A stretch of DNA of 48,621 nucleotides from Rhodospirillales bacterium (GTDB taxonomy: Bacteria > Pseudomonadota > Alphaproteobacteria > TMED109): assembly GCA_028824295.1 (NCBI GenBank), contig JAPPED010000012.1:1-48621 (forward strand). Direction: 5' to 3'. Positions 34,910 through 43,870 of the stretch are shown here, one piece after another (the stretch's first letter is position 1; the number at the start of each line of letters is the position of its first letter). A program made the translations under genes and the position numbers. Under the pieces are notes generated by a model that did no database searches, had not been told where the DNA came from, and worked only from the letters and a program-made list of their open reading frames with translations.

Positions 34910-35800
34910 TCACACGCGTTCGATGATCTTTTCGCCGAAGAGGCCCTCGGGCCGCACCATCAGCACGAGCATCGCCAGCATGTACGGGAACCAGTTTTCC
35001 AGCCCGCCACCCACGAACGGGCCCAAGTACACCTCGGCCAGCTTCTCGCTGGCCCCCACGATCAGGCCGCCCACGATTGCGCCCGGGATCGAGGTGAAGC
35101 CGCCGATGATCATCACCGGGATCGCCTTGAGCGCCACCAGTGAGATGGAGAACTGCACGCCGAGCTTGGAGCCCCACACGAGGCCGGCCACGAGGGCCAC
35201 GAACCCCGCCACGGACCAGACTGCGACCCAAACGTGATGCAGGGGGATGCCGATCGACAGGGCCGCCTGATGGTCATCCGCCACGCCGCGAAGCGCCCGC
35301 CCCATCGTGGTGGTGCGGAAGAACACGCCCAGCCCGGCCACGAGGAGGGCCACGACGGCGGCGGCGACCAAATCGAAGTGGCTGACCAGAATGGGCCCCA
35401 GCCACAAACCCCGATCGGGAATTCCGAGATCGAGGACGTGCACTTCCGTACCCCAGACGGTCTGGCCAAGGCCCTCCAGGAAGTAGGCCAGCCCGATGGT
35501 CGCCATGAACAGGATGACCTGGGGTTGGTTCACCATGTGTCGGAACACAAAACGTTCCACGGCGAAGGCGAGCACCACCATCACGGCCAGCGTGATCACG
35601 GCTGCCAGCAGCATCGGCGCACCCAGCTCCAGCACGCCCACGAAGGTCAGCGCCGCAAACAGCACCATGGTGCCTTGGGCAAAGTTGAAGATGCCTGATG
35701 CCTTGTAGATCAGCACGAAACCGAGGGCGACAAGCGAGTACAGCGTGCCCGACAGCAGGCCGCCAATCAGCACCTCGAGGAAGAAGTAAAGCTCGTCCAT
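34910..35800 (-). CDS. LivH-type ABC transporter permease (operon 2)
   Basis: A 296-residue permease: GLLSGTLYSLVALGFVLIYK is the first membrane segment, then FNFAQGTMVLFAAL, RGVADDHQAALSIGI and GGFTSIPGAIVGGLIVG. ATG 35800 is used; the frame is open upstream but the permease begins MDELYFFLEVLIGG, as its homologues do. It lies 13 bases after the LivG-type stop. Confidence 0.94.
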   Translation of the reverse strand: MDELYFFLEVLIGGLLSGTLYSLVALGFVLIYKASGIFNFAQGTMVLFAALTFVGVLELGAPMLLAAVITLAVMVVLAFAVERFVFRHMVNQPQVILFMATIGLAYFLEGLGQTVWGTEVHVLDLGIPDRGLWLGPILVSHFDLVAAAVVALLVAGLGVFFRTTTMGRALRGVADDHQAALSIGIPLHHVWVAVWSVAGFVALVAGLVWGSKLGVQFSISLVALKAIPVMIIGGFTSIPGAIVGGLIVGASEKLAEVYLGPFVGGGLENWFPYMLAMLVLMVRPEGLFGEKIIERV

Positions 35801-35813
35801 CACGCGTCCGGTC

Positions 35814-36611
35814 TCAGTGCTCGTGCGCAGTTCCGAGGTACGCGTCAATCACCGTCTGGTCACGGCGCACGTCGTCGGGAGCGGCGTCGGCAATCTTGCG
35901 GCCGTAGTCGAACACGGCCACCCGGTCGGAAATATCCATCACGACGCCCATGTCGTGCTCGACGAGGATCAGGGTCGTGCCATGAATCTCGTTGACGTCC
36001 AGGATGAACCGGCACATGTCCTCCTTCTCTTCGAGGTTCATGCCGGCCATCGGTTCATCGAGCAGCAGGAGCTCCGGTTCCGCCGCCAAGGCCCGGCCGA
36101 GCTCCACCCGCTTCTGCATCCCGTAGGGGAGCTCGCCGACGGGAGTTCTCCGGACCGAGGGAATCTCCAGGAAGTCGATGATTTCCTCGGCCCGGCGCCG
36201 ATGCTCGATTTCCTGTCGGCGCGCCCACCCCAGCTGCAAGGCCTCGCTGAGGATGCCGCGGCGCATCAGGCTGTTGCGCCCCGTCATGATGTTGTCGAGC
36301 GCCGACATGCCCGGGAACAGCGCGATGTTCTGGAAGGTCCTCGCAATACCGAGACGGGCGACCTCATACGGTTTCATGCGTGGTGGCCGTTCCTCGCCCT
36401 TGTGGCGAACGACACCGGAAGAAGCGGTGTAGATGCCGCTGATGATGTTGAATAGCGAGCTCTTGCCGGCGCCGTTCGGCCCGATAATTGCGAGCCGTTC
36501 GCGCGGCTGGACCGCCACGCTCACATCCTGCAGTGCCCGCAGGCCGCCGAAGGAAAGGTGAATGTTCTCGAGCGCAGTGACCGGAGGGCCGCTGCCGATC
36601 TCGCGTTTCAT
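35814..36611 (-). CDS. LivG-type ABC transporter ATPase (operon 2)
   Basis: A 265-residue ATPase. Walker A is GPNGAGKSS, the LivG motif LGIARTFQNIALFPGM follows, then signature LPYGMQKRVELGRAL (degenerate LSGGQ, common in this subgroup), Walker B LLLLDEPMAGMN and switch LVEHDMGVVM. The start overlaps the acyl-CoA synthetase stop (ATGA). Confidence 0.94.
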   Translation of the reverse strand: MKREIGSGPPVTALENIHLSFGGLRALQDVSVAVQPRERLAIIGPNGAGKSSLFNIISGIYTASSGVVRHKGEERPPRMKPYEVARLGIARTFQNIALFPGMSALDNIMTGRNSLMRRGILSEALQLGWARRQEIEHRRRAEEIIDFLEIPSVRRTPVGELPYGMQKRVELGRALAAEPELLLLDEPMAGMNLEEKEDMCRFILDVNEIHGTTLILVEHDMGVVMDISDRVAVFDYGRKIADAAPDDVRRDQTVIDAYLGTAHEH

Positions 36612-38557
36612 GCCGCCGCCGCCACGGGAGCGGCTTCATCCACGTCCCAGATCTGCACGTCGGCCTCAATCGTCCCCCGCCGGCCGTCCTCGAAGGTGAC
36701 CTCGGCCGCTACGCGGCAAGAGTCCCGACCCGCGTACAAGGCTTCCACGAGCTCGCCATAGTTTTGACCGATCACGGTCCGACGGACCTTTCGGGTTCGG
36801 GTGAGTTCGCCGTCGTCGGCGTCGAGTTCCTTGTGGAGGACGAGAAAGCGTCGAATCTGGGAGCCGCGCAGCGCCGGATCCGCGCCGAGGTCGGCGTTTA
36901 CCTCGCGGATCGCACCGCGCACCAGCTCATACACCTCCTTTTGCCGTGCAAGATCGGTGTATCCCGAGTACGCGATACCGCGGCGCTCAGCCCAGTCGCC
37001 CACCGCCTCAAGGTCGATGTTGATCATGCAGCAGGCCATGTCGCGCTCGTGCCCGAAGGCCACCGCCTCGCGGATCCACGGGTGGAACTTGAGCTTGTTC
37101 TCGATGAACTTGGGTGCGAACAGCGTACCGTCGGTGAGCGCTCCCACGTCCTTGGCCCGGTCGACGATCCGCAGGTGCCCGGCTTCGTCGAAGTACCCCG
37201 CATCCCCGGTTCGCACGAAGCCGTCCTCGGTCATTGACTTCGCCGTCGCATCGTCGTCCCGGTAGTAACCCTGGAACACGCCATCGCCGCGGAACTGAAC
37301 CTCCTGGTCCTGGATTCGGACCTCGACCCCGGGGAACGTGGCGCCGACCGTGTCGGCCCGCGCTTCCGCATCGGCCTGAATCGTCACGTAGACCGAGGCT
37401 TCGGTCTGGCCGTACAGCTGCTTGAGGTTGATCCCCAGCGACCGGAAGAAACGGAACACATCAGGCCCGATCGCCTCGCCGGCGGTGTAGGCCACGCGGA
37501 TGCGGCCCAATCCGAGTACGTCGCGGAGCGGTGCGTAGATCAGCAGATCGCCCACCGCATACTGCAGTCTCTGCAGCGGGTTGACCCGGTTCCCGTCAAG
37601 AATGTCGCAGCCAACGCGCCGGGCCACGCCCAGGAAGTAGGAAAACAGGCGACGCTTGACCAGGGCGGCATTCTCCATGCGGACCATGAGGGAAGTCAGC
37701 ATGTTCTCGAAGATGCGCGGTGGGGCGAAGTAGTAGGTCGGGCCGATTTCGCGCAGATCGGTCAGCACGGTCTCCGGCGACTCGGGGCAGTTCACGCAGA
37801 ACCCGGCGATATGGCACTGCGCGATCGAAAACACGAAATCACCCACCCATGCCATTGGCAGGTAGGCCAGCACCTCGTCGCTGTGGGTCAAGCTGTCGAA
37901 CTTGACCGCGCGCCGGGCCGGCTCGATCAGGTTGGCGTGCGTGAGCAGCACCCCTTTGGGTCGGCCGGTGGTGCCGGACGTGTAGAGGATGGCCGCGATA
38001 TCCGTGGGGCGGCCGCGGGCGACTTCCCGCTCGTAGTCTTCGGGGTCCCGGCCATGCAGACCCTTCCCGGCCTCGGCGACGGCAGCTAGGTTAACCAGTC
38101 CTTCGACCTCGTCGTACCGCTCAAGACCACGCGGGTCGGTGTAGACGATCGCCCGCAATTCGGGGAGGCGGTCACGGACCTCAATGAGCTTGTCGACCTG
38201 CTCCTGATCCTCGACCACGGCAATCCGCACGCCGGCATGTTCGCAAACATAGGCAATCTCTTCGGCGACCGAATCCTGGTAACACGGAACGGGTATGGCA
38301 CCGATGGTCTGACCGGCAGTGAACGACCAGTAGAGGTGCGGCCGGTTGTCCCCGATGATCGCAAAGCGGTCGCCGCGATCGAGGCCAAGAGAGCGGAGCC
38401 CGAGCGCCAGGTGCCGCACCTCCTCGGCAACCTCGGACCACGTCCATGTCTGCCAGATCCCGAATTCCTTCTCGCGGTAGGCGGGCCGATCACCCAGGTG
38501 TTCGGCGTTCGCCCGCAGAAGCCTCGGGAATGTGTTTGCAGCGGGTTTTCCAGCCAT
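36608..38557 (-). CDS. AMP-dependent acyl-CoA synthetase (long-chain type)
   Basis: A 649-residue adenylate-forming enzyme that activates a carboxylic acid with ATP and CoA. Seen: the P-loop AILYTSGTTGRPKGV (about residue 190), the central motif QLYGQTEASVYVT, DGFVRTGDAGYFDEAGHLRI (adenylate contacts) and IVDRAKDVGALTDG in the hinge region. No classical C-terminal PTRKVRR-Lys is clear, but RTRKVRRTVIGQNY near the end fits the FadD/long-chain subgroup. First gene of the transporter operon, so the imported acid is probably activated on entry. ATG 38557 starts the protein at MAGKPAANTFP; the open frame extends upstream without similarity. Confidence 0.94.
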   Translation of the reverse strand: MAGKPAANTFPRLLRANAEHLGDRPAYREKEFGIWQTWTWSEVAEEVRHLALGLRSLGLDRGDRFAIIGDNRPHLYWSFTAGQTIGAIPVPCYQDSVAEEIAYVCEHAGVRIAVVEDQEQVDKLIEVRDRLPELRAIVYTDPRGLERYDEVEGLVNLAAVAEAGKGLHGRDPEDYEREVARGRPTDIAAILYTSGTTGRPKGVLLTHANLIEPARRAVKFDSLTHSDEVLAYLPMAWVGDFVFSIAQCHIAGFCVNCPESPETVLTDLREIGPTYYFAPPRIFENMLTSLMVRMENAALVKRRLFSYFLGVARRVGCDILDGNRVNPLQRLQYAVGDLLIYAPLRDVLGLGRIRVAYTAGEAIGPDVFRFFRSLGINLKQLYGQTEASVYVTIQADAEARADTVGATFPGVEVRIQDQEVQFRGDGVFQGYYRDDDATAKSMTEDGFVRTGDAGYFDEAGHLRIVDRAKDVGALTDGTLFAPKFIENKLKFHPWIREAVAFGHERDMACCMINIDLEAVGDWAERRGIAYSGYTDLARQKEVYELVRGAIREVNADLGADPALRGSQIRRFLVLHKELDADDGELTRTRKVRRTVIGQNYGELVEALYAGRDSCRVAAEVTFEDGRRGTIEADVQIWDVDEAAPVAAAA

Positions 38558-38585
38558 AGTCTCTGCGTCGTGCGAGGGGGAGAGG

Positions 38586-38610
38586 CCTGCAGTGGCGATG
38601 GCACTGCAGG
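38586..38610. promoter_or_regulatory. Perfect inverted repeat upstream of the acyl-CoA synthetase operon
   Basis: CCTGCAGTG (38586-38594) and CACTGCAGG (38602-38610), an exact 9-bp dyad with a 7-base centre, end 29 bases before the operon's start codon. Size and position fit an operator for a dimeric repressor such as TetR type, or a 5' leader hairpin. No regulator gene is adjacent. Confidence 0.5.
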
Positions 38611-38849
38611 AACACGATTCTCGTTGGCCCGCGAAGTTGTGGCCCGGACCCGTGGCGGAATGCTTGGGCTCGGTGGGGGCCGGCCCGGAATCAGCCCAGA
38701 TGGCGATGCCACAGCCAGCGTATGTGTCTACCACACAGGCCCTTGGTTTTCCACGGATAGAGCCCGTCATGCGGGCGAAAACACTGTAGCTTGCACTTGC
38801 GTGCGGTCTGCGCGAGCATCGCTGCCCTGAACCGGAGGGTCCCGCTTCC

Positions 38850-39809
38850 ATGACCCGCTTCTTCGCCGCCCTCCTACTGGTGGGCGTGGCCGTCGCAACC
38901 GGCCCAGCCTGGGCGGCCGACACGTTTCTTCGCATGGTCTCGGGGCCGGCTGGCGGGAACTGGTACCCCCTCGGCGCCAAGCTCATGGAAATCGTCGGTA
39001 CCGGCCTTGACCAAGTGGTGACGTCCAATGCCCCTGGCGGCGGCGGGGCCAACGTGCAGGACATCAACCGCGGCGACGCCGAGATCGGCTTCAGTTACGG
39101 GCACACCGTCTACCGCGCCTTCTCCGGCGTTGACCGCTCCGGCAAGGAGCACCCCAACCTCCGGTTCGTCGCGACGCTGTATCCCGCCGCCCTGCAAACC
39201 GCGGTGCCGGCCGACTCCGACATTGTGTCCTACTTCGATCTACAGGATCGCAATATCAGCCCCGGCAAGGCCCGCTGGTCCGGTTTCGAGGCCGTGCAGC
39301 TGCTCCTTTCCTATTACGGGTTCGGAGTTGACGACGTTCGCGCCAACGGCGGCACGGTGCACCACGTGTCGTACAGCGATTCCGTGGCGCTGATGCGCGA
39401 CGGGCACATCGACGCCTTCTCCGGCCTCACCAGCGTCCCGCAGGCGTCCTTCATCGATCTCAATTTCAGCGTGGGAATCCGGTTCCTGCCAGTCGAGGAT
39501 GACGTTCGTACGCGTTTTCTCGCCGAGAATCCCGGATACGTCGACAGCGTGATCCCGCAGGAGGCATATGAGGACCAGTCCGGCGACGTGCCGACCGTAG
39601 GGGCCACGACCGTCCTCATCGTCAACAAGGATGTTCCCGAAGAGGTGGTCTACGGCGTGACCCGCCTGCTGTGGGAACGTCATGCGGATCTCGCTGCCGT
39701 GAGTCCGACCTGGAAAAACGCCAGGCGGGAAGATGCCCTGCAGGCAGCGATCATCCCGCTCCATCCCGGGGCGGAACGCTACTACACGGAACACGGCCTG
39801 CTCCCCTAG
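38850..39809 (+). CDS. TAXI-family TRAP transporter substrate-binding protein
   Basis: A 319-residue periplasmic receptor of the TRAP-associated extracytoplasmic immunogenic (TAXI) family: signal peptide ending GPAWA-A near residue 23, then LRMVSGPAGGNWYPLGAKL, the TAXI N-terminal motif, TSNAPGGGGANVQDINRGDA, and IGFSYGHTVYRAF. GGAGGG lies about 10 bases before the ATG. It hands a substrate (often an organic or amino acid; unknown here) to the fused permease 15 bases downstream. Divergent from the acyl-CoA synthetase operon. Confidence 0.94.
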   Translation: MTRFFAALLLVGVAVATGPAWAADTFLRMVSGPAGGNWYPLGAKLMEIVGTGLDQVVTSNAPGGGGANVQDINRGDAEIGFSYGHTVYRAFSGVDRSGKEHPNLRFVATLYPAALQTAVPADSDIVSYFDLQDRNISPGKARWSGFEAVQLLLSYYGFGVDDVRANGGTVHHVSYSDSVALMRDGHIDAFSGLTSVPQASFIDLNFSVGIRFLPVEDDVRTRFLAENPGYVDSVIPQEAYEDQSGDVPTVGATTVLIVNKDVPEEVVYGVTRLLWERHADLAAVSPTWKNARREDALQAAIIPLHPGAERYYTEHGLLP

Positions 39810-39824
39810 CAGGGCCGGCACACC

Positions 39825-41822
39825 ATGAGCGGACGGGAACGCTCCGGCCCCGACAACCTGTCACTTCTTGAACAGGCGCTCCGACACCCGGGCGCCAACC
39901 TTGCCCGGACGGTCGCCTGCACGGTGGCAGCGCTCAGCATCGCGCTGGCGTTGTTCCACCTTTTTTGCGCGCTGTTCGGAACTCCGGAATCGCGAGCCTT
40001 CCGCTCCACCCACCTGGTGGTCATGCTGGTGCTCGCGTTCCTCCTGCGGCCGCTCGGCCGCGCCTCGCCGCTTGATCCGGTCGTGGTGCCGGGCGATCCG
40101 GGCAACACGCGCCGGATGATGGGGTTCGCCGCCGATCTCTCCCTCGCCGCTCTCGGCATCTTCGTGCAGGTCTACACCCTGTTCGATCTCGAGGCGTTCC
40201 TCATGCGTCAGGGGGACATCACCGACACCGACATGGCCGTGGGCACGCTGATGGTCATCCTGGTGCTCGAAGCGACCCGCCGGATGGTCGGGTTGGCCAT
40301 GGTGGCGGTAGCAGGCTTCTTCGTGGCACACGCCCTGTACACGCCCCACTTTCCCGGCTTCCTGTACGGGCCACCGACCTCGTTCCGAAAGTTCGTCGAC
40401 TTCGTCTTCATGCGCACCGAGGGGATCTTCGGGATCCCCATCTACGTGGCGTCCACGTACATCCTCCTGTTCATCCTCTTTGGCGCGATCCTGCTGCGCT
40501 CGGGCGCGGGCCGGTTCTTCATCGATTTCGCGGTGTCGTTGACCGGCCACCGAATCGGCGGCCCCGCCAAGGCGTCCGTGGTGGCGAGCAGCTGCCTGGG
40601 GACGGTCTCCGGATCCGCCGTTGCCAACGTCGTGACGACCGGGCCGTTCACGATCCCCCTCATGAAGCAGATCGGCTACCGACCCCGGTTTGCCGGGGCG
40701 GTGGAGGCCTGCGCGTCGTCCGGCGGCCAGATCACACCACCGATCATGGGCGCAGCTGCGTTCCTAGTCGCCGAGTTCCTGCACATCAGCTACCTCTGGG
40801 TCATCGTCGCCGCGATCATTCCGACGGTTCTCTACTTCACAACCGTGTATTTCATGGTGCATCTGGAGGCCGAGCAGCACGGGATTGGTCGCATCGATCG
40901 CGACCAGCTGCCGAAGTTCCGTGAGGTCCTCGCCCGGGGATGGCACCTGCTGCTGGCCCTGGGTGTCCTCCTTGGCCTCCTGTTCGCTGGCTACACGCCG
41001 ATGCTTGCGGCGTTCTGGTCGATCATCGCGCTGGTCGGCCTGAGCTTTCTCCGGCGTGACACGGCCATGACAGCCGTGGACCTGTTCGCGGCCCTGGAAA
41101 CCGGCGTGCGGAACACCGTGCCGGTGACCATCGCGTGTGCCTGCGCCGGAATCATCATCGGTTCGATCTTCACGTCGGGACTGGGCCTGAAGTTCACCTA
41201 TTCCGTGATCGACCTGGCCGGGGGGAGCCTGCCGATTCTCCTGTTCCTCACCGCTGTCGGCGCGATCATCCTCGGCATGGGCATGACCACCACGGCGGTC
41301 TACATCACCGTCGCCGCCCTGGTTGTTCCCGCCCTCATCGAAATCGGCGTCGTGCCCATCGCCGCGCACTTCTTCGCCCTTTACTTCGGCGTCGTATCCT
41401 CCATTACACCACCCGTGGCGCTGGCCTCCTTCGCTGCAGCCGCGGTCGCCGGCGCACCGCCGATGGCGACCGCGGTCGAATCCGCCCGTATCGGAATCGC
41501 CAAGTACCTGGTGCCGTTCGCATTCGTGTACAACCCGTCGCTGCTTCTGGAAGGACCGGTCTGGATGACCGCAATATCCCTGCCGCTTGCGCTGGCCGGA
41601 GTCTGGTCCCTGTCCCTGGCGCTGGAAGGATGGTACCGCGGGCCGCTCCCGCCCGCGCTGCGAATCGTGTTGGTCGTCACCGGCGGACTGCTCTTCCTGC
41701 CGCCACAGGCGGTGATCGCAGGCCTGCCGGCGTGGTGGCTGGTGGCAATCGGGGGAACGGTTCTGGTCCTCGTGGCCCTGGGGAGGAGGCGCGGGCTCCT
41801 GCGCTCGGCACCATCGCCATGA
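39825..41822 (+). CDS. TRAP transporter fused permease (DctQ-DctM type)
   Basis: A 665-residue membrane protein, the usual size of the fused small-plus-large permeases that work with TAXI receptors. N-terminal DctQ-like helices lie at about 25-150, then the DctM-like part: FILFGAILLRSGAGRFFIDF, VVASSCLGTVSGSAVANVVT, GPFTIPLMKQIGYRPRFAGA, and ASSGGQITPPIMGAAAFLVA, the family hallmark. Uptake is driven by an ion gradient. The stop overlaps the next start by four bases. Confidence 0.95.
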   Translation: MSGRERSGPDNLSLLEQALRHPGANLARTVACTVAALSIALALFHLFCALFGTPESRAFRSTHLVVMLVLAFLLRPLGRASPLDPVVVPGDPGNTRRMMGFAADLSLAALGIFVQVYTLFDLEAFLMRQGDITDTDMAVGTLMVILVLEATRRMVGLAMVAVAGFFVAHALYTPHFPGFLYGPPTSFRKFVDFVFMRTEGIFGIPIYVASTYILLFILFGAILLRSGAGRFFIDFAVSLTGHRIGGPAKASVVASSCLGTVSGSAVANVVTTGPFTIPLMKQIGYRPRFAGAVEACASSGGQITPPIMGAAAFLVAEFLHISYLWVIVAAIIPTVLYFTTVYFMVHLEAEQHGIGRIDRDQLPKFREVLARGWHLLLALGVLLGLLFAGYTPMLAAFWSIIALVGLSFLRRDTAMTAVDLFAALETGVRNTVPVTIACACAGIIIGSIFTSGLGLKFTYSVIDLAGGSLPILLFLTAVGAIILGMGMTTTAVYITVAALVVPALIEIGVVPIAAHFFALYFGVVSSITPPVALASFAAAAVAGAPPMATAVESARIGIAKYLVPFAFVYNPSLLLEGPVWMTAISLPLALAGVWSLSLALEGWYRGPLPPALRIVLVVTGGLLFLPPQAVIAGLPAWWLVAIGGTVLVLVALGRRRGLLRSAPSP

Positions 41823-42019
41823 GGCGCGCCCTGCTGTACTGGCTGCTCTGGGCGGGAATCCTCGCGGTCCTCGCCTACCTGGGTTACGCGAAGATCCACG
41901 TTCGAGAATTCATCGTGTTCATCTGCGTGCTGCTCGGGCTGGCCGTAGTGACGGTGGTCATCATCCTGGCGACTTATCGCAAGGGAGAACGCGTCACGCG
42001 CGAGCCCTTTGACACCTGA
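41819..42019 (+). CDS. Small two-helix membrane protein after the TRAP permease
   Basis: A 66-residue protein with two transmembrane helices (ALLYWLLWAGILAVLAYLGYA, then FIVFICVLLGLAVVTVVIILA) and a charged tail RKGERVTREPFDT. Its ATG overlaps the permease stop (ATGA), so it is probably translated with the transporter. I do not recognise the family; an accessory subunit is inferred from coupling only. Confidence 0.75.
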   Translation: MRRALLYWLLWAGILAVLAYLGYAKIHVREFIVFICVLLGLAVVTVVIILATYRKGERVTREPFDT

Positions 42020-42228
42020 CCGGGATCCGGCCGGGCAGAGAACGCCCTTCGTACGACGAGCACGCACACCCTGCCCGACACGGTCTTCGGCACGCCCCGA
42101 CCAGCACCAACCAGCTGGAAGACCAGGCGGTCCTGCCACCAGCCGACATCCACAGACCCGACCGCCCCGCAGCAGGCCGTGCGGCAGGGTCCTGCGATCG
42201 GCTGACACACCCCGGTGCGGATCGGCCT

Positions 42229-42252
42229 CCCTGCCGCAGCGCTACGGCAGGG
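42229..42252. terminator. Hairpin between converging TRAP and SDR genes
   Basis: CCCTGCCG and CGGCAGGG (8-bp exact stem) enclose an 8-base loop with AGCGCT; the stem includes the last codons and stop of the SDR gene. No T-run follows on either strand, so it may only stall or stabilise transcripts. Confidence 0.35.
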
Positions 42253-42997
42253 TGATGCGCCCCCCGCTCGCGACCATCGTCTGCCCGGTGGAGAAACTCG
42301 ACCGGTCGGACAACTGGAACAAGATCATCTGTGCAATTTCGTCGGCCGTGCCCATGCGCTGCATCGGGGTATTGTCGATCACCGATTGCCGCCAGACAGG
42401 ATCTGAACCCGCCACCATGTCCGTGTCCGTGAGACCCGGCGCCACCGCGTTGATCCGCACCGCGGGCGCCAGGGCGCCCGAGAAATTGCGGACGATACCG
42501 ACGACTGCCGCCTTGGATACCGCGTAGTCAATCATCATCGGTCGACTAAATAGCCCGGCGATCGACGCGATGCACACAATCCGCCCGTATCCGCGCTCCA
42601 GCATGCCGTCCTTGACCGCCATGACGGACAGAAACACGCCGTCCACGTTGACGGCCATGGTCCGCTTCCAGATGTCGTACGTGAGCTTGGTATGCGGAAC
42701 CGAATCGGCGATCCCGGCGTTGGCGACCAGGAGATCGACCGGCCCGAGGTCTGCTTCCACAGACCTCACCATGGCCTCGACCTGCGCCGGGTCTGACACG
42801 TCAGCCTGGACGGTCATCGCCGCCACCCCCTCCGCTTCCACCAACCGACGGGTCTCCGCTGCGGCATCCTCCCGGCCGACATAGTTGATGGCGACCCGTG
42901 CGCCTTCCTGTGCCAGCCGCACGCAAGTCGCTCGGCCGATCCCGCGGGACCCGCCCGTGACGAGCGCCGTACGTCCCTCAAATTCCTTCGTTGCCAT
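42242..42997 (-). CDS. Short-chain dehydrogenase/reductase (FabG-like)
   Basis: A 251-residue classical SDR: TGGSRGIGRA cofactor motif near residue 14, VANAG motif, Ser of IASIAGLF, and catalytic YAVSK. The Arg of the early strand region and the lack of an acidic residue after the second strand (NYVGRE) suggest NADP(H). The C-terminus keeps the FabG pattern (STGQTMVASGG). It reduces or oxidises an unknown alcohol or ketone. AAAGGA lies 6 bases before the ATG. Confidence 0.94.
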   Translation of the reverse strand: MATKEFEGRTALVTGGSRGIGRATCVRLAQEGARVAINYVGREDAAAETRRLVEAEGVAAMTVQADVSDPAQVEAMVRSVEADLGPVDLLVANAGIADSVPHTKLTYDIWKRTMAVNVDGVFLSVMAVKDGMLERGYGRIVCIASIAGLFSRPMMIDYAVSKAAVVGIVRNFSGALAPAVRINAVAPGLTDTDMVAGSDPVWRQSVIDNTPMQRMGTADEIAQMILFQLSDRSSFSTGQTMVASGGRITLP

Positions 42998-43240
42998 GGC
43001 GGTTCCTTTCGATCGTGTCGGCCTCGCCGCCCCGGATTCGTGCCCGCGCCGACGTGGTCGCGTCCCGAGCGGTCAGGGCTGGCTCCTGCCTCAGCGGGCG
43101 GTTCGACCGCGCACTATAGGAGCCGTAACCGCACGAGTCCGGTGCTGTTGGCTCCCGACGGGATCGCCCCGCGACATTCGCTGTGACAGCGTCCGTTCAC
43201 GGGATTGAACGCCCGCCCGGCAGATTTGTAACCGCAGCCC

Positions 43241-43292
43241 TGACATGGTCCAGTCGAACTGGTAGTATCATCCCTCAGGTCAGGTGATATCA
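43241..43292 (+). promoter_or_regulatory. Promoter and candidate operator of the MNT/HEPN module
   Basis: TGACAT (43241-43246), a 16-base spacer and TAGTAT (43263-43268) form a good sigma-70-type promoter, with transcription expected near 43275. Just downstream lies the 8-bp palindrome TGATATCA (43285-43292), and TATCAT occurs at 43266-43271 and again within GATATCATAC. The repeated ATATCA/TATCAT elements fit ribbon-helix-helix binding sites; autoregulation is an inference. Confidence 0.5.
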
Positions 43293-43304
43293 TACGAGAC
43301 TGTC

Positions 43305-43868
43305 ATGGCCCACGATGCATGCTCAGGACGGTTCCTGCTCCGTATTGATCCATCTCTGCATGCCGCCCTGCGGCAGGCAGCGGCCGCACACGGGCTCTCG
43401 CTCAACGCTTTTTGCGCGCGGCGCCTCGCCCACCCCATGGGCATGCTCCTCGACTTCCCGGCGGCCTCTGCAGCGCTTCAGCGCGCGAACGACGTGATCG
43501 GGGGTGCGCTGATTGGAATGGCAGTCTTTGGATCCTGGGCCCGCGGCGAACCCACCGACGCCTCGGATGTCGATGTGCTGGTCGTGGCCGACGAGAACGT
43601 CCCGATCGCCCGCACCTTGTACCGGAAGTGGGATGAAAAGCCGGTCAGGTGGGAAGGACGGCCCGTCGACCCGCATTTCACCCGATTGCCGACCGGCCGA
43701 CGGCCACCGTCCGCGCTGTGGGCCGAGGTGGCGATCGACGGCATGGTGCTGATCGAACGTGAACTCCGCCTTTCCGCACACCTGGCGGCAGTGAGACGCG
43801 TGCTGGCGGCAGGGCGGCTCCGCCGACGAACCGTGCACGGACAAGGGTATTGGACGGAGGTCGCTTGA
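43305..43868 (+). CDS. MNT-type nucleotidyltransferase with N-terminal ribbon-helix-helix segment
   Basis: A 187-residue protein. Residues 9-42 (RFLLRIDPSLHAALRQAAAA, HGLSLNAFCARRLA) match the ribbon-helix-helix of HicB/Arc-type antitoxins. Residues 64-110 hold a minimal nucleotidyltransferase: FGSWARG, then DVDVLVVAD with Asp88 and Asp90 as metal ligands. In MNT-HEPN toxin-antitoxin pairs the MNT protein is the antitoxin and adds AMP to the HEPN toxin. The stop is two bases before the HEPN gene. ATG 43305 is used; a GTG at 43284 would lie inside the palindrome. Confidence 0.85.
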   Translation: MAHDACSGRFLLRIDPSLHAALRQAAAAHGLSLNAFCARRLAHPMGMLLDFPAASAALQRANDVIGGALIGMAVFGSWARGEPTDASDVDVLVVADENVPIARTLYRKWDEKPVRWEGRPVDPHFTRLPTGRRPPSALWAEVAIDGMVLIERELRLSAHLAAVRRVLAAGRLRRRTVHGQGYWTEVA

Positions 43869-43870
43869 CG

